Source: an uncultured Clostridia bacterium (GTDB lineage: Bacteria; Bacillota; Clostridia; Oscillospirales; Acutalibacteraceae). From it: a DNA stretch of 8,543 nucleotides. Below, piece after piece: positions 1 through 6,109 of this stretch (position 1 is its first letter; each line of letters begins with the position of its first letter). The DNA lies in assembly GCA_946405565.1 (NCBI GenBank), contig CAMJHU010000059.1, positions 1-8,543 of the forward strand. The letters run 5' to 3'. The notes under the pieces were generated by a model. It did not search any database and was not told the DNA's origin. It saw nothing but the letters and a program-made list of their open reading frames with translations. The position numbers and the translations under genes were made by a program.

Positions 1-37
1 AGGTATTAAGAAGTCAGATAAGCTGAGCAAGAGATGA
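1..37 (+). CDS. C-terminal end of an upstream gene (partial)
   Basis: Read from base 2, the first 12 codons are open and end in a TGA at 35-37, giving a basic tail GIKKSDKLSKR. The TGA overlaps the ATG of the next gene at 34-36 as ATGA, a common translational-coupling arrangement. The other two forward frames hit stops at once (TAA at 7-9 in one, TGA at 24-26 in the other), so if a rightward gene enters the window it must use this frame. Only 11 residues are visible, so the family cannot be named. The overlap is suggestive but could be chance. Confidence 0.45.
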   Translation, partial: GIKKSDKLSKR

Positions 38-432
38 AGAAAAAGAAACTCAAGCGACTAACGTGGATATACGCACTGCGAGGACTAATATTTGGACTCG
101 TGGTGTCGCTTGTCGTACTGCTGATGGCAGCGAACAGCGACTCATTTCATCAGAGCGAACGGACGCTATCGGACTTCATAAAGTCGTTTCCGTCGTTTTG
201 GGTGATCATCATCTTGCCATTGCTGACGGCGGTGGCGGGATTTCTGCCGTCGTTGCAGTTCGTGAACGTCATCAAGACGATGAAGAAGCTGCTGAAGGAC
301 CAGGAGGCGCGTGCGAAGAGCATATTAGTGTTTGTCGAGGGTCTCGGGGCGGGCAGCACGAACGTCGAGATAGGCATTGAGGACAAGGACGACATTATCG
401 CCGACATCGATCAGGCGCTTGCCCGGCTCTGA
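34..432 (+). CDS. Small two-helix membrane protein with HAMP-like C-terminus, function unknown
   Basis: This 132-residue protein is not one I recognise. A Lys/Arg-rich start (residues 2-8) precedes a hydrophobic helix at about 12-32, a polar loop at 33-54, and a second helix at about 55-71. That predicts both termini in the cytoplasm and a loop of roughly 20 residues outside. The tail (about 80-132) is amphipathic and ends in a pattern like the second half of a HAMP linker: a Gly-containing turn, NVEIGIEDKDD, then a short helix IIADIDQALARL. No output domain follows. The ATG is the first start after in-frame TAA codons at 7-9 and 19-21, and it overlaps the upstream stop as ATGA. No strong Shine-Dalgarno site is seen, which fits coupled translation. 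Codon use is unlike the neighbours: 5 of 13 Ile codons are ATA, against none in the next two genes. Real gene likely; HAMP resemblance is inference. Confidence 0.72.
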   Translation: MKKKKLKRLTWIYALRGLIFGLVVSLVVLLMAANSDSFHQSERTLSDFIKSFPSFWVIIILPLLTAVAGFLPSLQFVNVIKTMKKLLKDQEARAKSILVFVEGLGAGSTNVEIGIEDKDDIIADIDQALARL

Positions 433-494
433 TGTTGGGCAAAGGCGCTGAGATAACCGTAGGAATATGTGAAAGCGAAAGGCGGGAGATACGA

Positions 495-1277
495 TTGGGA
501 AAGCATTCGTCATGGTGGGTCAGATGGTTGACAGTTGTGATGACTGTCGCGATGCTGGCGGGCTGTCAGGGAACGTCGGAGGATAACGGAAAACCGGTTT
601 CGACGGGCGATGTGTCGGTCACGTCTGGGGACGATACCGTCAGTGAGGAAGATTTTGCTGAATTTGTGGATCCCAATGCCATGAGCTTTTCACAGATCGG
701 TGAAACGCTGAACGAATTGGGCGTTCCGGTGGACGGGGAAACGCTGGCGAAAGCGGAAGCTTCATGGAATGATCTGGGGCAGGAGGAACTGGAAGCCTAT
801 AACAAGGTCGGTCGTGTGCTGGCTTTGATGGGAAAAGGCAGTTATGACAAAAAGACCAAAACCTTCACCCCTTCTTCCGACAAGGTGTTTGCCTTCGAGA
901 TGGAAAACGGCGCGAGCGACCGTTCGCTCAAGAATTTTTTGGAAGGCGTGAATGCCATCAGCGGCGGCGCGGTGAAGATCACCAACGTCAAGCTGTCGTC
1001 ACTGAGCGACAAGGAAAAAAAGAGCGAAGTGTACCAGCGCACCGTTCAGTTCAAGCTCAACGGAAAAAAATGTTCCTATAAGGCGGAGTTCTTTTACAAT
1101 TGGTTTGACATCAGTCTGATTTCCTACATCAACGGCGTGCTGGAGCAGCAGGGAGACGTCAATCGCCTGTATTACATGGACGACAATTCCACCTGTGAGA
1201 TGTTTTATTGCAGCAGCGAATGGGCAGAGGCTTTCTTTGAGAAAACCGGCTGCGAACTGATGACCGAAATGCGGTAA
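495..1277 (+). CDS. Putative lipoprotein, function unknown (TTG start)
   Basis: This 260-residue protein carries a clear lipoprotein signal: a short positively charged N-terminus (K3, H4, R10), a hydrophobic stretch at about 11-20, and lipobox LAGC with the acylated Cys at 24. A Ser/Thr/Asp/Glu-rich linker (about 25-60) follows, as is common for tethered surface proteins. The rest is a soluble domain I cannot assign, with several late cysteines. I chose TTG at 495 because GGGAG at 484-488 lies six bases before it and it gives a signal peptide of normal length. An in-frame ATG at 432-434, overlapping the preceding stop as TGATG, would add 21 residues and push the hydrophobic core abnormally far in. 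The gene follows the small membrane protein by 62 bases and precedes the patatin gene by about 30, so co-transcription is likely. Lipoprotein status is well supported; function is unknown. Confidence 0.8.
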   Translation: MGKHSSWWVRWLTVVMTVAMLAGCQGTSEDNGKPVSTGDVSVTSGDDTVSEEDFAEFVDPNAMSFSQIGETLNELGVPVDGETLAKAEASWNDLGQEELEAYNKVGRVLALMGKGSYDKKTKTFTPSSDKVFAFEMENGASDRSLKNFLEGVNAISGGAVKITNVKLSSLSDKEKKSEVYQRTVQFKLNGKKCSYKAEFFYNWFDISLISYINGVLEQQGDVNRLYYMDDNSTCEMFYCSSEWAEAFFEKTGCELMTEMR

Positions 1278-1292
1278 AACGGTAAAAAAAGC

Positions 1293-1298
1293 AAGGAG
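1293..1298 (+). promoter_or_regulatory. Ribosome binding site deciding the patatin start
   Basis: AAGGAG lies 2 bases before one ATG (1301) and 11 bases before a second in-frame ATG (1310). Two bases is too close for normal initiation, while 11 is only slightly long. The later start also leaves just three residues ahead of GLVLEGG, as is usual for this family, so I favour 1310. Confidence 0.55.
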
Positions 1299-1309
1299 AT
1301 ATGAGCCAA

Positions 1310-2152
1310 ATGAGTGTGGGACTGGTGCTGGAAGGCGGCGCGATGCGGGGATTGTACACCGCAGGCGTGCTGGATGTGATGATGGATCATGGCATTCATG
1401 CGGACGGTGTGATCGGTACGTCCGCCGGTGTGCTGTTCGGAGTGAATTATGCTTCCGGGCAGCGCGGACGGGCGCTGCGCTATAATCTCAAATACGCGCC
1501 GACCGGCAGTTATATGGGTATCCGCTCGCTGCTTTGTACCGGCAATATCATTAACAAGCAGTTTGCCTATTATAAACTGCCCTCGGAACTGGACGTGTTC
1601 GACGAGCAAGCCTTTGAACGCTCCGGCGTGGATTTTTACGCGACAGTCACCAATGTGGAAACCGGCGAGGCGGAGTACATCAAAATTGACGATTGCTTTG
1701 CCCAGATCGAAGTCATGCGGGCGACGGCAGCCATGCCGTTTGTCTCGCACATGGTGGAATATGAGGGCAAACAGTACCTTGACGGCGGCGTGGCAGACAG
1801 TATTCCCGTGGACAAATGCAAGGAAATGGGCTATGATAAAATTATTGTGGTGCTGACCCGTCCGCTGGATTACCGTAAGAAAAAAGGCGATGAACGGCTT
1901 GCCCGACTGGTTTACGGAAACTATCCCAAGCTGTCGGAGCGCATTAACCGTCGTTATGCGGACTATAATGCCTGCGTGGAAAAGATCATTGACATGGAAC
2001 AGCGCGGCGAAATTTTTGTCATCCGTCCGTCCCGGCTGGTGAAGGTCAAGCATATCGAGCGGGATACGAAAAAACTGCAAGCGATCTATGATCTGGGCGC
2101 GGAGGATTGCGCACGGCAGATGGACGATTTGAAAAAATATCTGCACAATTAG
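1310..2152 (+). CDS. Patatin-like phospholipase family protein (YjjU type)
   Basis: This is a predicted serine acyl hydrolase of the patatin family, which cleaves acyl chains from phospholipids or related esters using a Ser-Asp dyad. Numbered from ATG 1310 (280 residues), the oxyanion-hole glycines and Arg are in EGGAMRG at 8-14, the nucleophile elbow is GTSAG with Ser38, and the catalytic Asp is D158 in LDGGVADSIP. All the motifs needed for activity are present and in the usual order. There is no signal peptide or membrane helix, so the protein is probably cytoplasmic or peripherally bound to the inner face of the membrane. An alternative ATG at 1301 adds three residues. It follows the lipoprotein gene closely and is the last gene before the convergent terminator. 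Substrate is unknown. The family call is firm, and membership of the YjjU-like bacterial subgroup rests on the GLVLEGGAMRG and LYTAGVLD pattern. Confidence 0.93.
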   Translation: MSVGLVLEGGAMRGLYTAGVLDVMMDHGIHADGVIGTSAGVLFGVNYASGQRGRALRYNLKYAPTGSYMGIRSLLCTGNIINKQFAYYKLPSELDVFDEQAFERSGVDFYATVTNVETGEAEYIKIDDCFAQIEVMRATAAMPFVSHMVEYEGKQYLDGGVADSIPVDKCKEMGYDKIIVVLTRPLDYRKKKGDERLARLVYGNYPKLSERINRRYADYNACVEKIIDMEQRGEIFVIRPSRLVKVKHIERDTKKLQAIYDLGAEDCARQMDDLKKYLHN

Positions 2153-2357
2153 CGGAGCGAATGCGGAGCGCGGGGTGCAGGGGGTAAGCTCCCTGCCGAG
2201 GTCAAGGGCGAGTAGCCCTTGCAGGGGACCGGGGGCAGCGCCACCGGCAGGCAGCACAACGTGCTGCCGAGCGAGACGAGCCAATCTCCCAAACGGGGGT
2301 CAGGCGAATACCAACAAAGCCCCCTCCCAAATTTGCCTTTCCCAAAATAAACAAACA
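2153..2357. other. Convergent intergenic region, no gene seen
   Basis: About 200 bases lie between the patatin stop and the terminator stem. An octamer GCGGAGCG appears twice near the start, around 2152-2170. Four successive GC-rich hairpins follow (2177-2268), then a stretch with G5 at 2295-2299 and C5 at 2320-2324 that could pair, and then A-rich sequence leading into the terminator. Short reading frames cross it, but none has a ribosome binding site or plausible protein composition. Confidence 0.6.
2177..2268. repeat. Cluster of four consecutive GC-rich hairpins
   Basis: Four inverted repeats sit in a row. The first pairs 2177-2184 with 2189-2196 (8 bp with one G-U, loop TAAG). The second pairs CAAGGGC at 2203-2209 with 2215-2221 (7 bp, perfect, loop GAGTA). 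The third is imperfect, CCGG at 2229-2232 with 2244-2247 plus an inner GGC/GCC. The fourth pairs GGCAGCAC at 2250-2257 with 2261-2268 (8 bp, perfect, loop AAC). None is followed by a T tract, so they are not simple terminators. GC-rich palindrome clusters of this kind occur as dispersed intergenic elements in many bacteria; that this is one is inference. Confidence 0.6.
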
Positions 2358-2402
2358 GGGAACCGACACACCGGAGCAGTGTATCGGTTCCCGTTTTTTT
2401 TT
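2358..2402. terminator. Rho-independent terminator, probably bidirectional
   Basis: GGGAACCGACACA (2358-2370) pairs with TGTATCGGTTCCC (2380-2392) with a single C-A mismatch, around a nine-base loop. On the + strand a run of nine T follows (2394-2402), ending the lipoprotein-patatin transcript. On the - strand the same stem is followed by a T-rich tract (complement of about 2342-2357), which would end the recA-recX transcript whose stop codon is at 2404-2406. Confidence 0.93.
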
Positions 2403-2403
2403 G

Positions 2404-3018
2404 TTATTCTTCCAATCTGTCGGTATATTCCCGCAGGGCATCCCGTATATCGCCGTAGCCAAAGCCGTATCGCGTCAGCGTGGCAATGGTGCGCTGGATG
2501 CCTTTGAGGTCGCTTAAATCCTTGTCAAACCGACCTTCCAGCAGTTCCAGAATCATGGCGGGTTCGTCCAGCCCGTATGCGTCGAGCGCTTCTTCCGCCG
2601 TGTCGCGGTCAATGCCTTTTTGGGAAAGCTCCTGTAAAATGCGCCGCCGCCCGTAATGCTTGTACCCCGCAAGGTGGCGGATGGCGGCTTCGGCGTACCG
2701 ACGGTCATCTATCGCGCCGATTTCTTCGAGAAAATCCACTGCCGCGCGGACGGACGCTTCGTCAAAATCCTTCCGGAGCCGCGTGATGAGTTCCTTGCGC
2801 GGATAATCCTTGAATTCCAGCAGATACAGCGCTTTGGAGCGGGCGCGCCGGAACTGCGACTGTGTGAGAAGGGCTTGCAGTTCTTCCACGGTGTAATCCC
2901 GTCCGGGTTGCAGTTTCATTTCGTCCGCCATATCGCTGTCAAGAGAGACAATCGGTTCTCCCTCGCTGTACAGAACCACCAGATGACCCTTCTGCCGCCG
3001 TATCTCGTCAATGATCAT
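2404..3018 (-). CDS. recX: Regulatory protein RecX
   Basis: RecX binds RecA filaments and modulates recombination and SOS signalling, usually by inhibiting RecA. The 204-residue protein shows the family's all-helical repeat architecture over about residues 57-204. This includes ALYLLEFKDYPRKEL at 63-77, the signature IGAIDDRRYAEAAIRH at 100-115, and YGRRRILQELSQKGI at 122-136. The N-terminal 55 residues form a separate segment with GHLVVLYSEGEPIVSL at 11-26, as in other Firmicute RecX proteins. It starts 10 bases after the recA stop and presumably shares its transcript. The only ribosome-binding sequence is a weak GAGTGA overlapping the recA stop, suggesting coupled and modest translation, which suits an inhibitor made in lower amounts than RecA. 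The strong hairpin terminator lies just beyond its stop. Identification from sequence pattern and position next to recA is secure. Confidence 0.95.
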   Translation of the reverse strand: MIIDEIRRQKGHLVVLYSEGEPIVSLDSDMADEMKLQPGRDYTVEELQALLTQSQFRRARSKALYLLEFKDYPRKELITRLRKDFDEASVRAAVDFLEEIGAIDDRRYAEAAIRHLAGYKHYGRRRILQELSQKGIDRDTAEEALDAYGLDEPAMILELLEGRFDKDLSDLKGIQRTIATLTRYGFGYGDIRDALREYTDRLEE

Positions 3019-3028
3019 ACCGATTCAC

Positions 3029-4189
3029 TCAGTCCACGGAAATGTCGATGTTTTTCTTGGGACGGTCGGGCTGGACGGTATCGAGGAATTCGTCGGGAAT
3101 CGGAATGTCGTCGATGGCAATCTCCGTGCCGGCATTCGGAGCGGTATCAGCGCTGTCCTCTTTCTTTTTGGCAGTGGCGCGGGCGGGCTTTTTGGCGTTG
3201 AGCAGCTTGTCCGCGTTGGCGCGTACCTGGTCTTCGATTTCCTGTGCCACGTCGGGATGTTCGACGAAGAAATTTTTGGCGTTGTCGCGTCCCTGTCCCA
3301 GGCGGGTTTCCCCATAGGAGAACCACGCGCCGCCTTTCTTGACGATGCCCAGTTCCACCGCCAGATCGAGCAGTTCGCCGTTGTGACTGATGCCTTCGCC
3401 GTACATGATGTCAAATTCCGTCGAGCGGAAGGGCGGGGCAATCTTATTCTTGACCACCTTTGCCTTGGTGCGGGCGCCGATGACGTCCGAGCCGGATTTC
3501 AGCACTTCGCCTTTGCGGATTTCAATGCGCACGGAGCTGTAAAATTTGAGTGCGCGGCCGCCCGGCGTGACTTCGGGGTTGCCATAGACCACACCCACTT
3601 TTTCGCGGAGCTGATTGATGAAGATAGCAATGCAGTTGGATTTGCCGATGGCACTGGTGAGCTTGCGCAGTGCCTGACTCATGAGACGCGCCTGCAATCC
3701 CACAAAGGTGCTGCCCATGTCGCCTTCGACTTCGGCGCGGGGAACCAGTGCCGCCACGGAGTCCACCACGATGACGTCAATCGCGCCGGAGCGTACCAAT
3801 TCTTCCGTGATGGCGAGCGCCTGTTCGCCGTTGTCCGGCTGGGAAACCAGCAGCTCGTCGATGTTTACGCCCAGTGCCGACGCGTACACCGGGTCGAGCG
3901 CGTGTTCCACGTCGATGAATGCCGCGTCACCGCCTTTTTTCTGCGCTTCGGCGATGCAGTGCAGAGCGAGGGTGGTTTTACCGGAGGATTCCGGTCCGTA
4001 GATTTCGATGATTCTGCCGCGCGGCAGACCGCCGATGCCGAGCGCGAGATCCAGACCCAGCGAACCGGTGGAGATTGCTTCCACATGGAGGGCGGAATTC
4101 TGTCCCAGCTTCATGACGGCGCCCTTGCCGAACTGTTTTTCAATATTTGCCATTGCTGTTTCGAGTGCTTTTTTCTTATCCACTGCCAT
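3029..4189 (-). CDS. recA: Recombinase RecA
   Basis: RecA polymerises on single-stranded DNA, catalyses ATP-dependent strand exchange and stimulates LexA self-cleavage in the SOS response. This 386-residue copy is full length. Walker A is GPESSGKT at 65-72, the catalytic Glu is E95 in FIDVEHALDP, and Walker B is VIVVDSVAAL at 139-148. The L1 loop spans about 150-165, and the L2 loop follows NQLREK at 192-197. The C-terminal tail after about 335 is first Lys/Ala-rich and then acidic, as in clostridial RecA proteins, and is somewhat longer than the E. coli protein's. The ATG at 4189 gives the expected MAVDKKKALETAMANIEKQFGKG start, with AAGGA at 4200-4204 ten bases upstream. The gene has its own promoter at 4225-4253. 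recX follows after 10 bases. No residue needed for activity appears altered. Confidence 0.99.
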   Translation of the reverse strand: MAVDKKKALETAMANIEKQFGKGAVMKLGQNSALHVEAISTGSLGLDLALGIGGLPRGRIIEIYGPESSGKTTLALHCIAEAQKKGGDAAFIDVEHALDPVYASALGVNIDELLVSQPDNGEQALAITEELVRSGAIDVIVVDSVAALVPRAEVEGDMGSTFVGLQARLMSQALRKLTSAIGKSNCIAIFINQLREKVGVVYGNPEVTPGGRALKFYSSVRIEIRKGEVLKSGSDVIGARTKAKVVKNKIAPPFRSTEFDIMYGEGISHNGELLDLAVELGIVKKGGAWFSYGETRLGQGRDNAKNFFVEHPDVAQEIEDQVRANADKLLNAKKPARATAKKKEDSADTAPNAGTEIAIDDIPIPDEFLDTVQPDRPKKNIDISVD

Positions 4190-4205
4190 ATATCATCATT
4201 CCTTC

Positions 4206-4225
4206 TCGTTTGATTTCTGAAACGA
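4206..4225. promoter_or_regulatory. Palindrome at the predicted recA transcription start (possible operator)
   Basis: TCGTTT (4206-4211) and AAACGA (4220-4225) form a perfect 6-bp inverted repeat with an 8-base spacer. It overlaps the last base of the -10 box and the predicted start site, so it is placed where a repressor could act. It does not match the classical Gram-positive LexA box, and a 6-bp palindrome can arise by chance. Confidence 0.3.
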
Positions 4226-4253
4226 TTATATCCTATTTCCGGCGGAATAGCAA
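4225..4253 (-). promoter_or_regulatory. Sigma-A type promoter for recA
   Basis: On the - strand, TTGCTA (4248-4253, four of six matches to the -35 consensus) is separated by 17 bases from a perfect TATAAT (4225-4230). Transcription should start near 4218, giving a leader of about 28 bases to the recA ATG. I find no CGAAC-N4-GTTCG type LexA site here. Confidence 0.8.
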
Positions 4254-4262
4254 GTGGAATTT

Positions 4263-5153
4263 TTATGTGGAAGCGGTCAGAGTACCAAAAATGCACCTAT
4301 CAATTCCGGAAATATCCTTCCTTGCGCAAATGTGACCAATCGAATACTGTGTCATAACGCTTTCGGTTTCCTGACGGATATCAAATCCGATCTCGAACGC
4401 GACCAGTCCGCCGGGCTTGAGCAATGCCGTCCACCGGCTGCATATGGAGCGGTAAAAATCCAGTCCGTCACTGCCGCCGTCGAGCGCCATGCGGGGTTCG
4501 CAGTGAACCTCCCATTGCAGCGCGTCGATATCGCGGGACGGAATATAGGGCGGGTTGGAGACAATGGCGTCGAAGGAGGCGGTCTGATGGGCGAATGCGG
4601 GAATCTGACCGGGCGGGAGCAGCACATCGCCCGTGACGCTGTGTACCCGTCCTTCGCCGAATGCCGCGAGATTATGTTCGAGGTAGGGCAGTGCCTTGTC
4701 CGACAGCTCCACGCAGGTCACATCCGCATGGGTCAGCCGTCGGGCGAGCGCCAGTCCGACCGCGCCGGTGCCGGCGCACAGGTCAAGAATGCGGGGGCGG
4801 GAAATCCCTTGCAGCACTGACTCCGCAGCCTCCACGAGTGCTAAGGTATCCTCACGCGGAATCAGTACGCCGTCTCCTACCGACAGCGCCATGCCGTCGA
4901 ATTCCCAATGCCCCAGAATATATTGCAGCGGTTCGCGCAGACGGCGCTTGATGAAATTTCCATACAGCGCCAGTCGTTCCGCGTCGGGCGTTTCCGTTCC
5001 CCGCAGCGTCAGTTCACGGCGGTCGTGAACACCGAACGCGGGTTCCAGAAGGCATAAGGCGTCAAAGGCAGGACTTTCCAGCCCTGCCTTTGAGAGAATG
5101 AGTTTGCCCTGTATATAAGCCTGTTGAATGGTTGGAACGTTGAAAATGGTCAT
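4263..5153 (-). CDS. prmC: Peptide chain release factor N5-glutamine methyltransferase PrmC
   Basis: PrmC methylates the Gln of the GGQ motif in release factors RF1 and RF2 using S-adenosylmethionine, improving translation termination. Numbered from ATG 5153 (296 residues), the N-terminal helical domain includes REPLQYILGHWEFDG at 73-87 and VLIPREDT at 96-103. The SAM-binding motif is ILDLCAGTGAVGLALA at 122-137, and the catalytic NPPYI is at 200-204, followed by EPRMALDGGSDGLDFY at 219-233. I start it at ATG 5153, which overlaps the DUF1385 stop as TGATG. GGAGGG at 5166-5171 lies 12 bases upstream, rather far, so coupling probably helps. An upstream in-frame ATG at 5213 would add a basic 20-residue segment unlike the family. 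Neither prfA nor rpmE, frequent neighbours, is seen in this window. Identification is secure. Confidence 0.96.
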   Translation of the reverse strand: MTIFNVPTIQQAYIQGKLILSKAGLESPAFDALCLLEPAFGVHDRRELTLRGTETPDAERLALYGNFIKRRLREPLQYILGHWEFDGMALSVGDGVLIPREDTLALVEAAESVLQGISRPRILDLCAGTGAVGLALARRLTHADVTCVELSDKALPYLEHNLAAFGEGRVHSVTGDVLLPPGQIPAFAHQTASFDAIVSNPPYIPSRDIDALQWEVHCEPRMALDGGSDGLDFYRSICSRWTALLKPGGLVAFEIGFDIRQETESVMTQYSIGHICARKDISGIDRCIFGTLTAST

Positions 5154-6109
5154 CAGACGATCTGTCCCTCCGTGTTTTCGGGAATGACGGCTTTCATGGC
5201 GGCGATGGCGCATTCGATCTGATCGTCGGACGGCTCAAAGGTGGTAATGCGCTGCATCCAGAGTCCCGGCGCGGCGATAATGCGGGTGAGAAGATTATCG
5301 TGCTTCCCGCAGAAGCGGATGAGTTCATAGCCCACGCCCATGACAATGGGCAGGCAGCAGAGCCGGACGAGTGTGCGCAGCCACACGGTGTCAATCCGGA
5401 TGCAGAAGCCGATGACGATGCCCAGAATCAGCATAATGATGATGAAGCTGGTGCCGCAGCGGGGATGGAAGCGCTTGAATTTACGGACGTTTTCGACGGT
5501 GAGTTCCTGCTTGGCTTCGTAGCAGAAGATGGTTTTGTGTTCCGCGCCGTGATATTCAAAGACCCGGTGCATATCCTTCATGCGGGTGCAAAGGAAGATG
5601 TAGAGGATGAACATCACGATTTTAAATACGCCCTCAAAGACGGAACGCAGCAGATTGTTGTCCTGTAAGAACGGTATCACCTTTGCCAGACCCGCGTACA
5701 GTCCCGACGGTATCACAAAAAAGAGCAGTACGGCGATTGCCACGCCCAGTACCATCGCGACTGTCATCAGCGCGTTGAAGAGGTGTTCGCCGAAAAGATC
5801 GTTGAGTTTTTTTTCAAACGGCGACAGTTCTTCCTCTTCCGCTTCTCCCGCCAGTTCCGCCGAACGCATGAGGGTTTTGGAACCCATCCGCATGGAATCG
5901 ACAAAGGCATACACGCCGCGCAGCAGCGGTAATTTGAAGATCGCGGGACGGTCGGCGGGATTGACGGCTTCCACGTCCTCCACCACAATCTGCTTATCGG
6001 GCGTGCGCACCGCCATAGCTGTCTTTTGCGGACCGCGCATCATGACGCCCTCAATCAATGCCTGACCGCCGATGGAGGTATATTTGCACTTGGTTTCACA
6101 CTTGCTCAT
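5153..6109 (-). CDS. DUF1385 family membrane protein (YqhQ-like)
   Basis: This 318-residue protein belongs to DUF1385, an uncharacterised membrane family widespread in Firmicutes, represented by YqhQ of Bacillus subtilis. The family signatures are present: GGQALIEGVMMRGP at 14-27, EYHGAEHKTI at 185-194, FHPRCGTSF at 214-222, and PGLWMQRITTFEP at 281-293. Hydrophobic helices lie at about 112-134, 160-176, 221-240 and 244-263. The conserved His, Glu and Cys residues in the central motifs could bind a metal or act in catalysis, but no activity is established to my knowledge. The start at 6109 has AGAGG at 6119-6123, nine bases upstream, and overlaps the kinase gene by 14 bases; its stop overlaps the prmC start as TGATG. 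Adjacency to prmC is a recurring arrangement in Firmicutes. The family call is firm and the function is unknown. Confidence 0.95.
   Translation of the reverse strand: MSKCETKCKYTSIGGQALIEGVMMRGPQKTAMAVRTPDKQIVVEDVEAVNPADRPAIFKLPLLRGVYAFVDSMRMGSKTLMRSAELAGEAEEEELSPFEKKLNDLFGEHLFNALMTVAMVLGVAIAVLLFFVIPSGLYAGLAKVIPFLQDNNLLRSVFEGVFKIVMFILYIFLCTRMKDMHRVFEYHGAEHKTIFCYEAKQELTVENVRKFKRFHPRCGTSFIIIMLILGIVIGFCIRIDTVWLRTLVRLCCLPIVMGVGYELIRFCGKHDNLLTRIIAAPGLWMQRITTFEPSDDQIECAIAAMKAVIPENTEGQIV

Noticed and set aside
432..494. Separate promoter or small gene between the membrane protein and the lipoprotein
   Set aside because: No -35/-10 pair with suitable spacing is seen in the 62-base gap, and the in-frame extension from ATG 432 is better explained as leader ahead of TTG 495.
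2177..2268. CRISPR array in the hairpin cluster
   Set aside because: The stems differ from one another in sequence and spacing. There is no repeated direct unit with unique spacers and no cas gene nearby.
1205..2284. 359-codon - strand frame opposite the patatin gene
   Set aside because: The patatin gene has all its active-site motifs. The antisense product is His-rich and starts inside the hairpin cluster without a ribosome binding site.
2175..2507. 110-codon + strand frame across the convergent intergenic region
   Set aside because: It runs through the hairpins, the terminator and the 3' end of recX. Its low-complexity Pro/Arg/Ser composition is not protein-like, and transcription should stop at 2402.
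3011..4213. 400-codon open frame on the + strand running opposite recA
   Set aside because: It lies almost entirely antisense to recA. Its His/Phe/Asp/Gly-rich, low-Lys translation is typical of an antisense shadow in a G+C-biased gene, and it has no ribosome binding site or recognisable motif.
5151..5213. prmC beginning at the ATG at 5213
   Set aside because: The additional 20 residues are His/Arg-rich, overlap the end of the DUF1385 gene and are not a PrmC feature. The ATG at 5153 gives a normal-length protein and a TGATG overlap.
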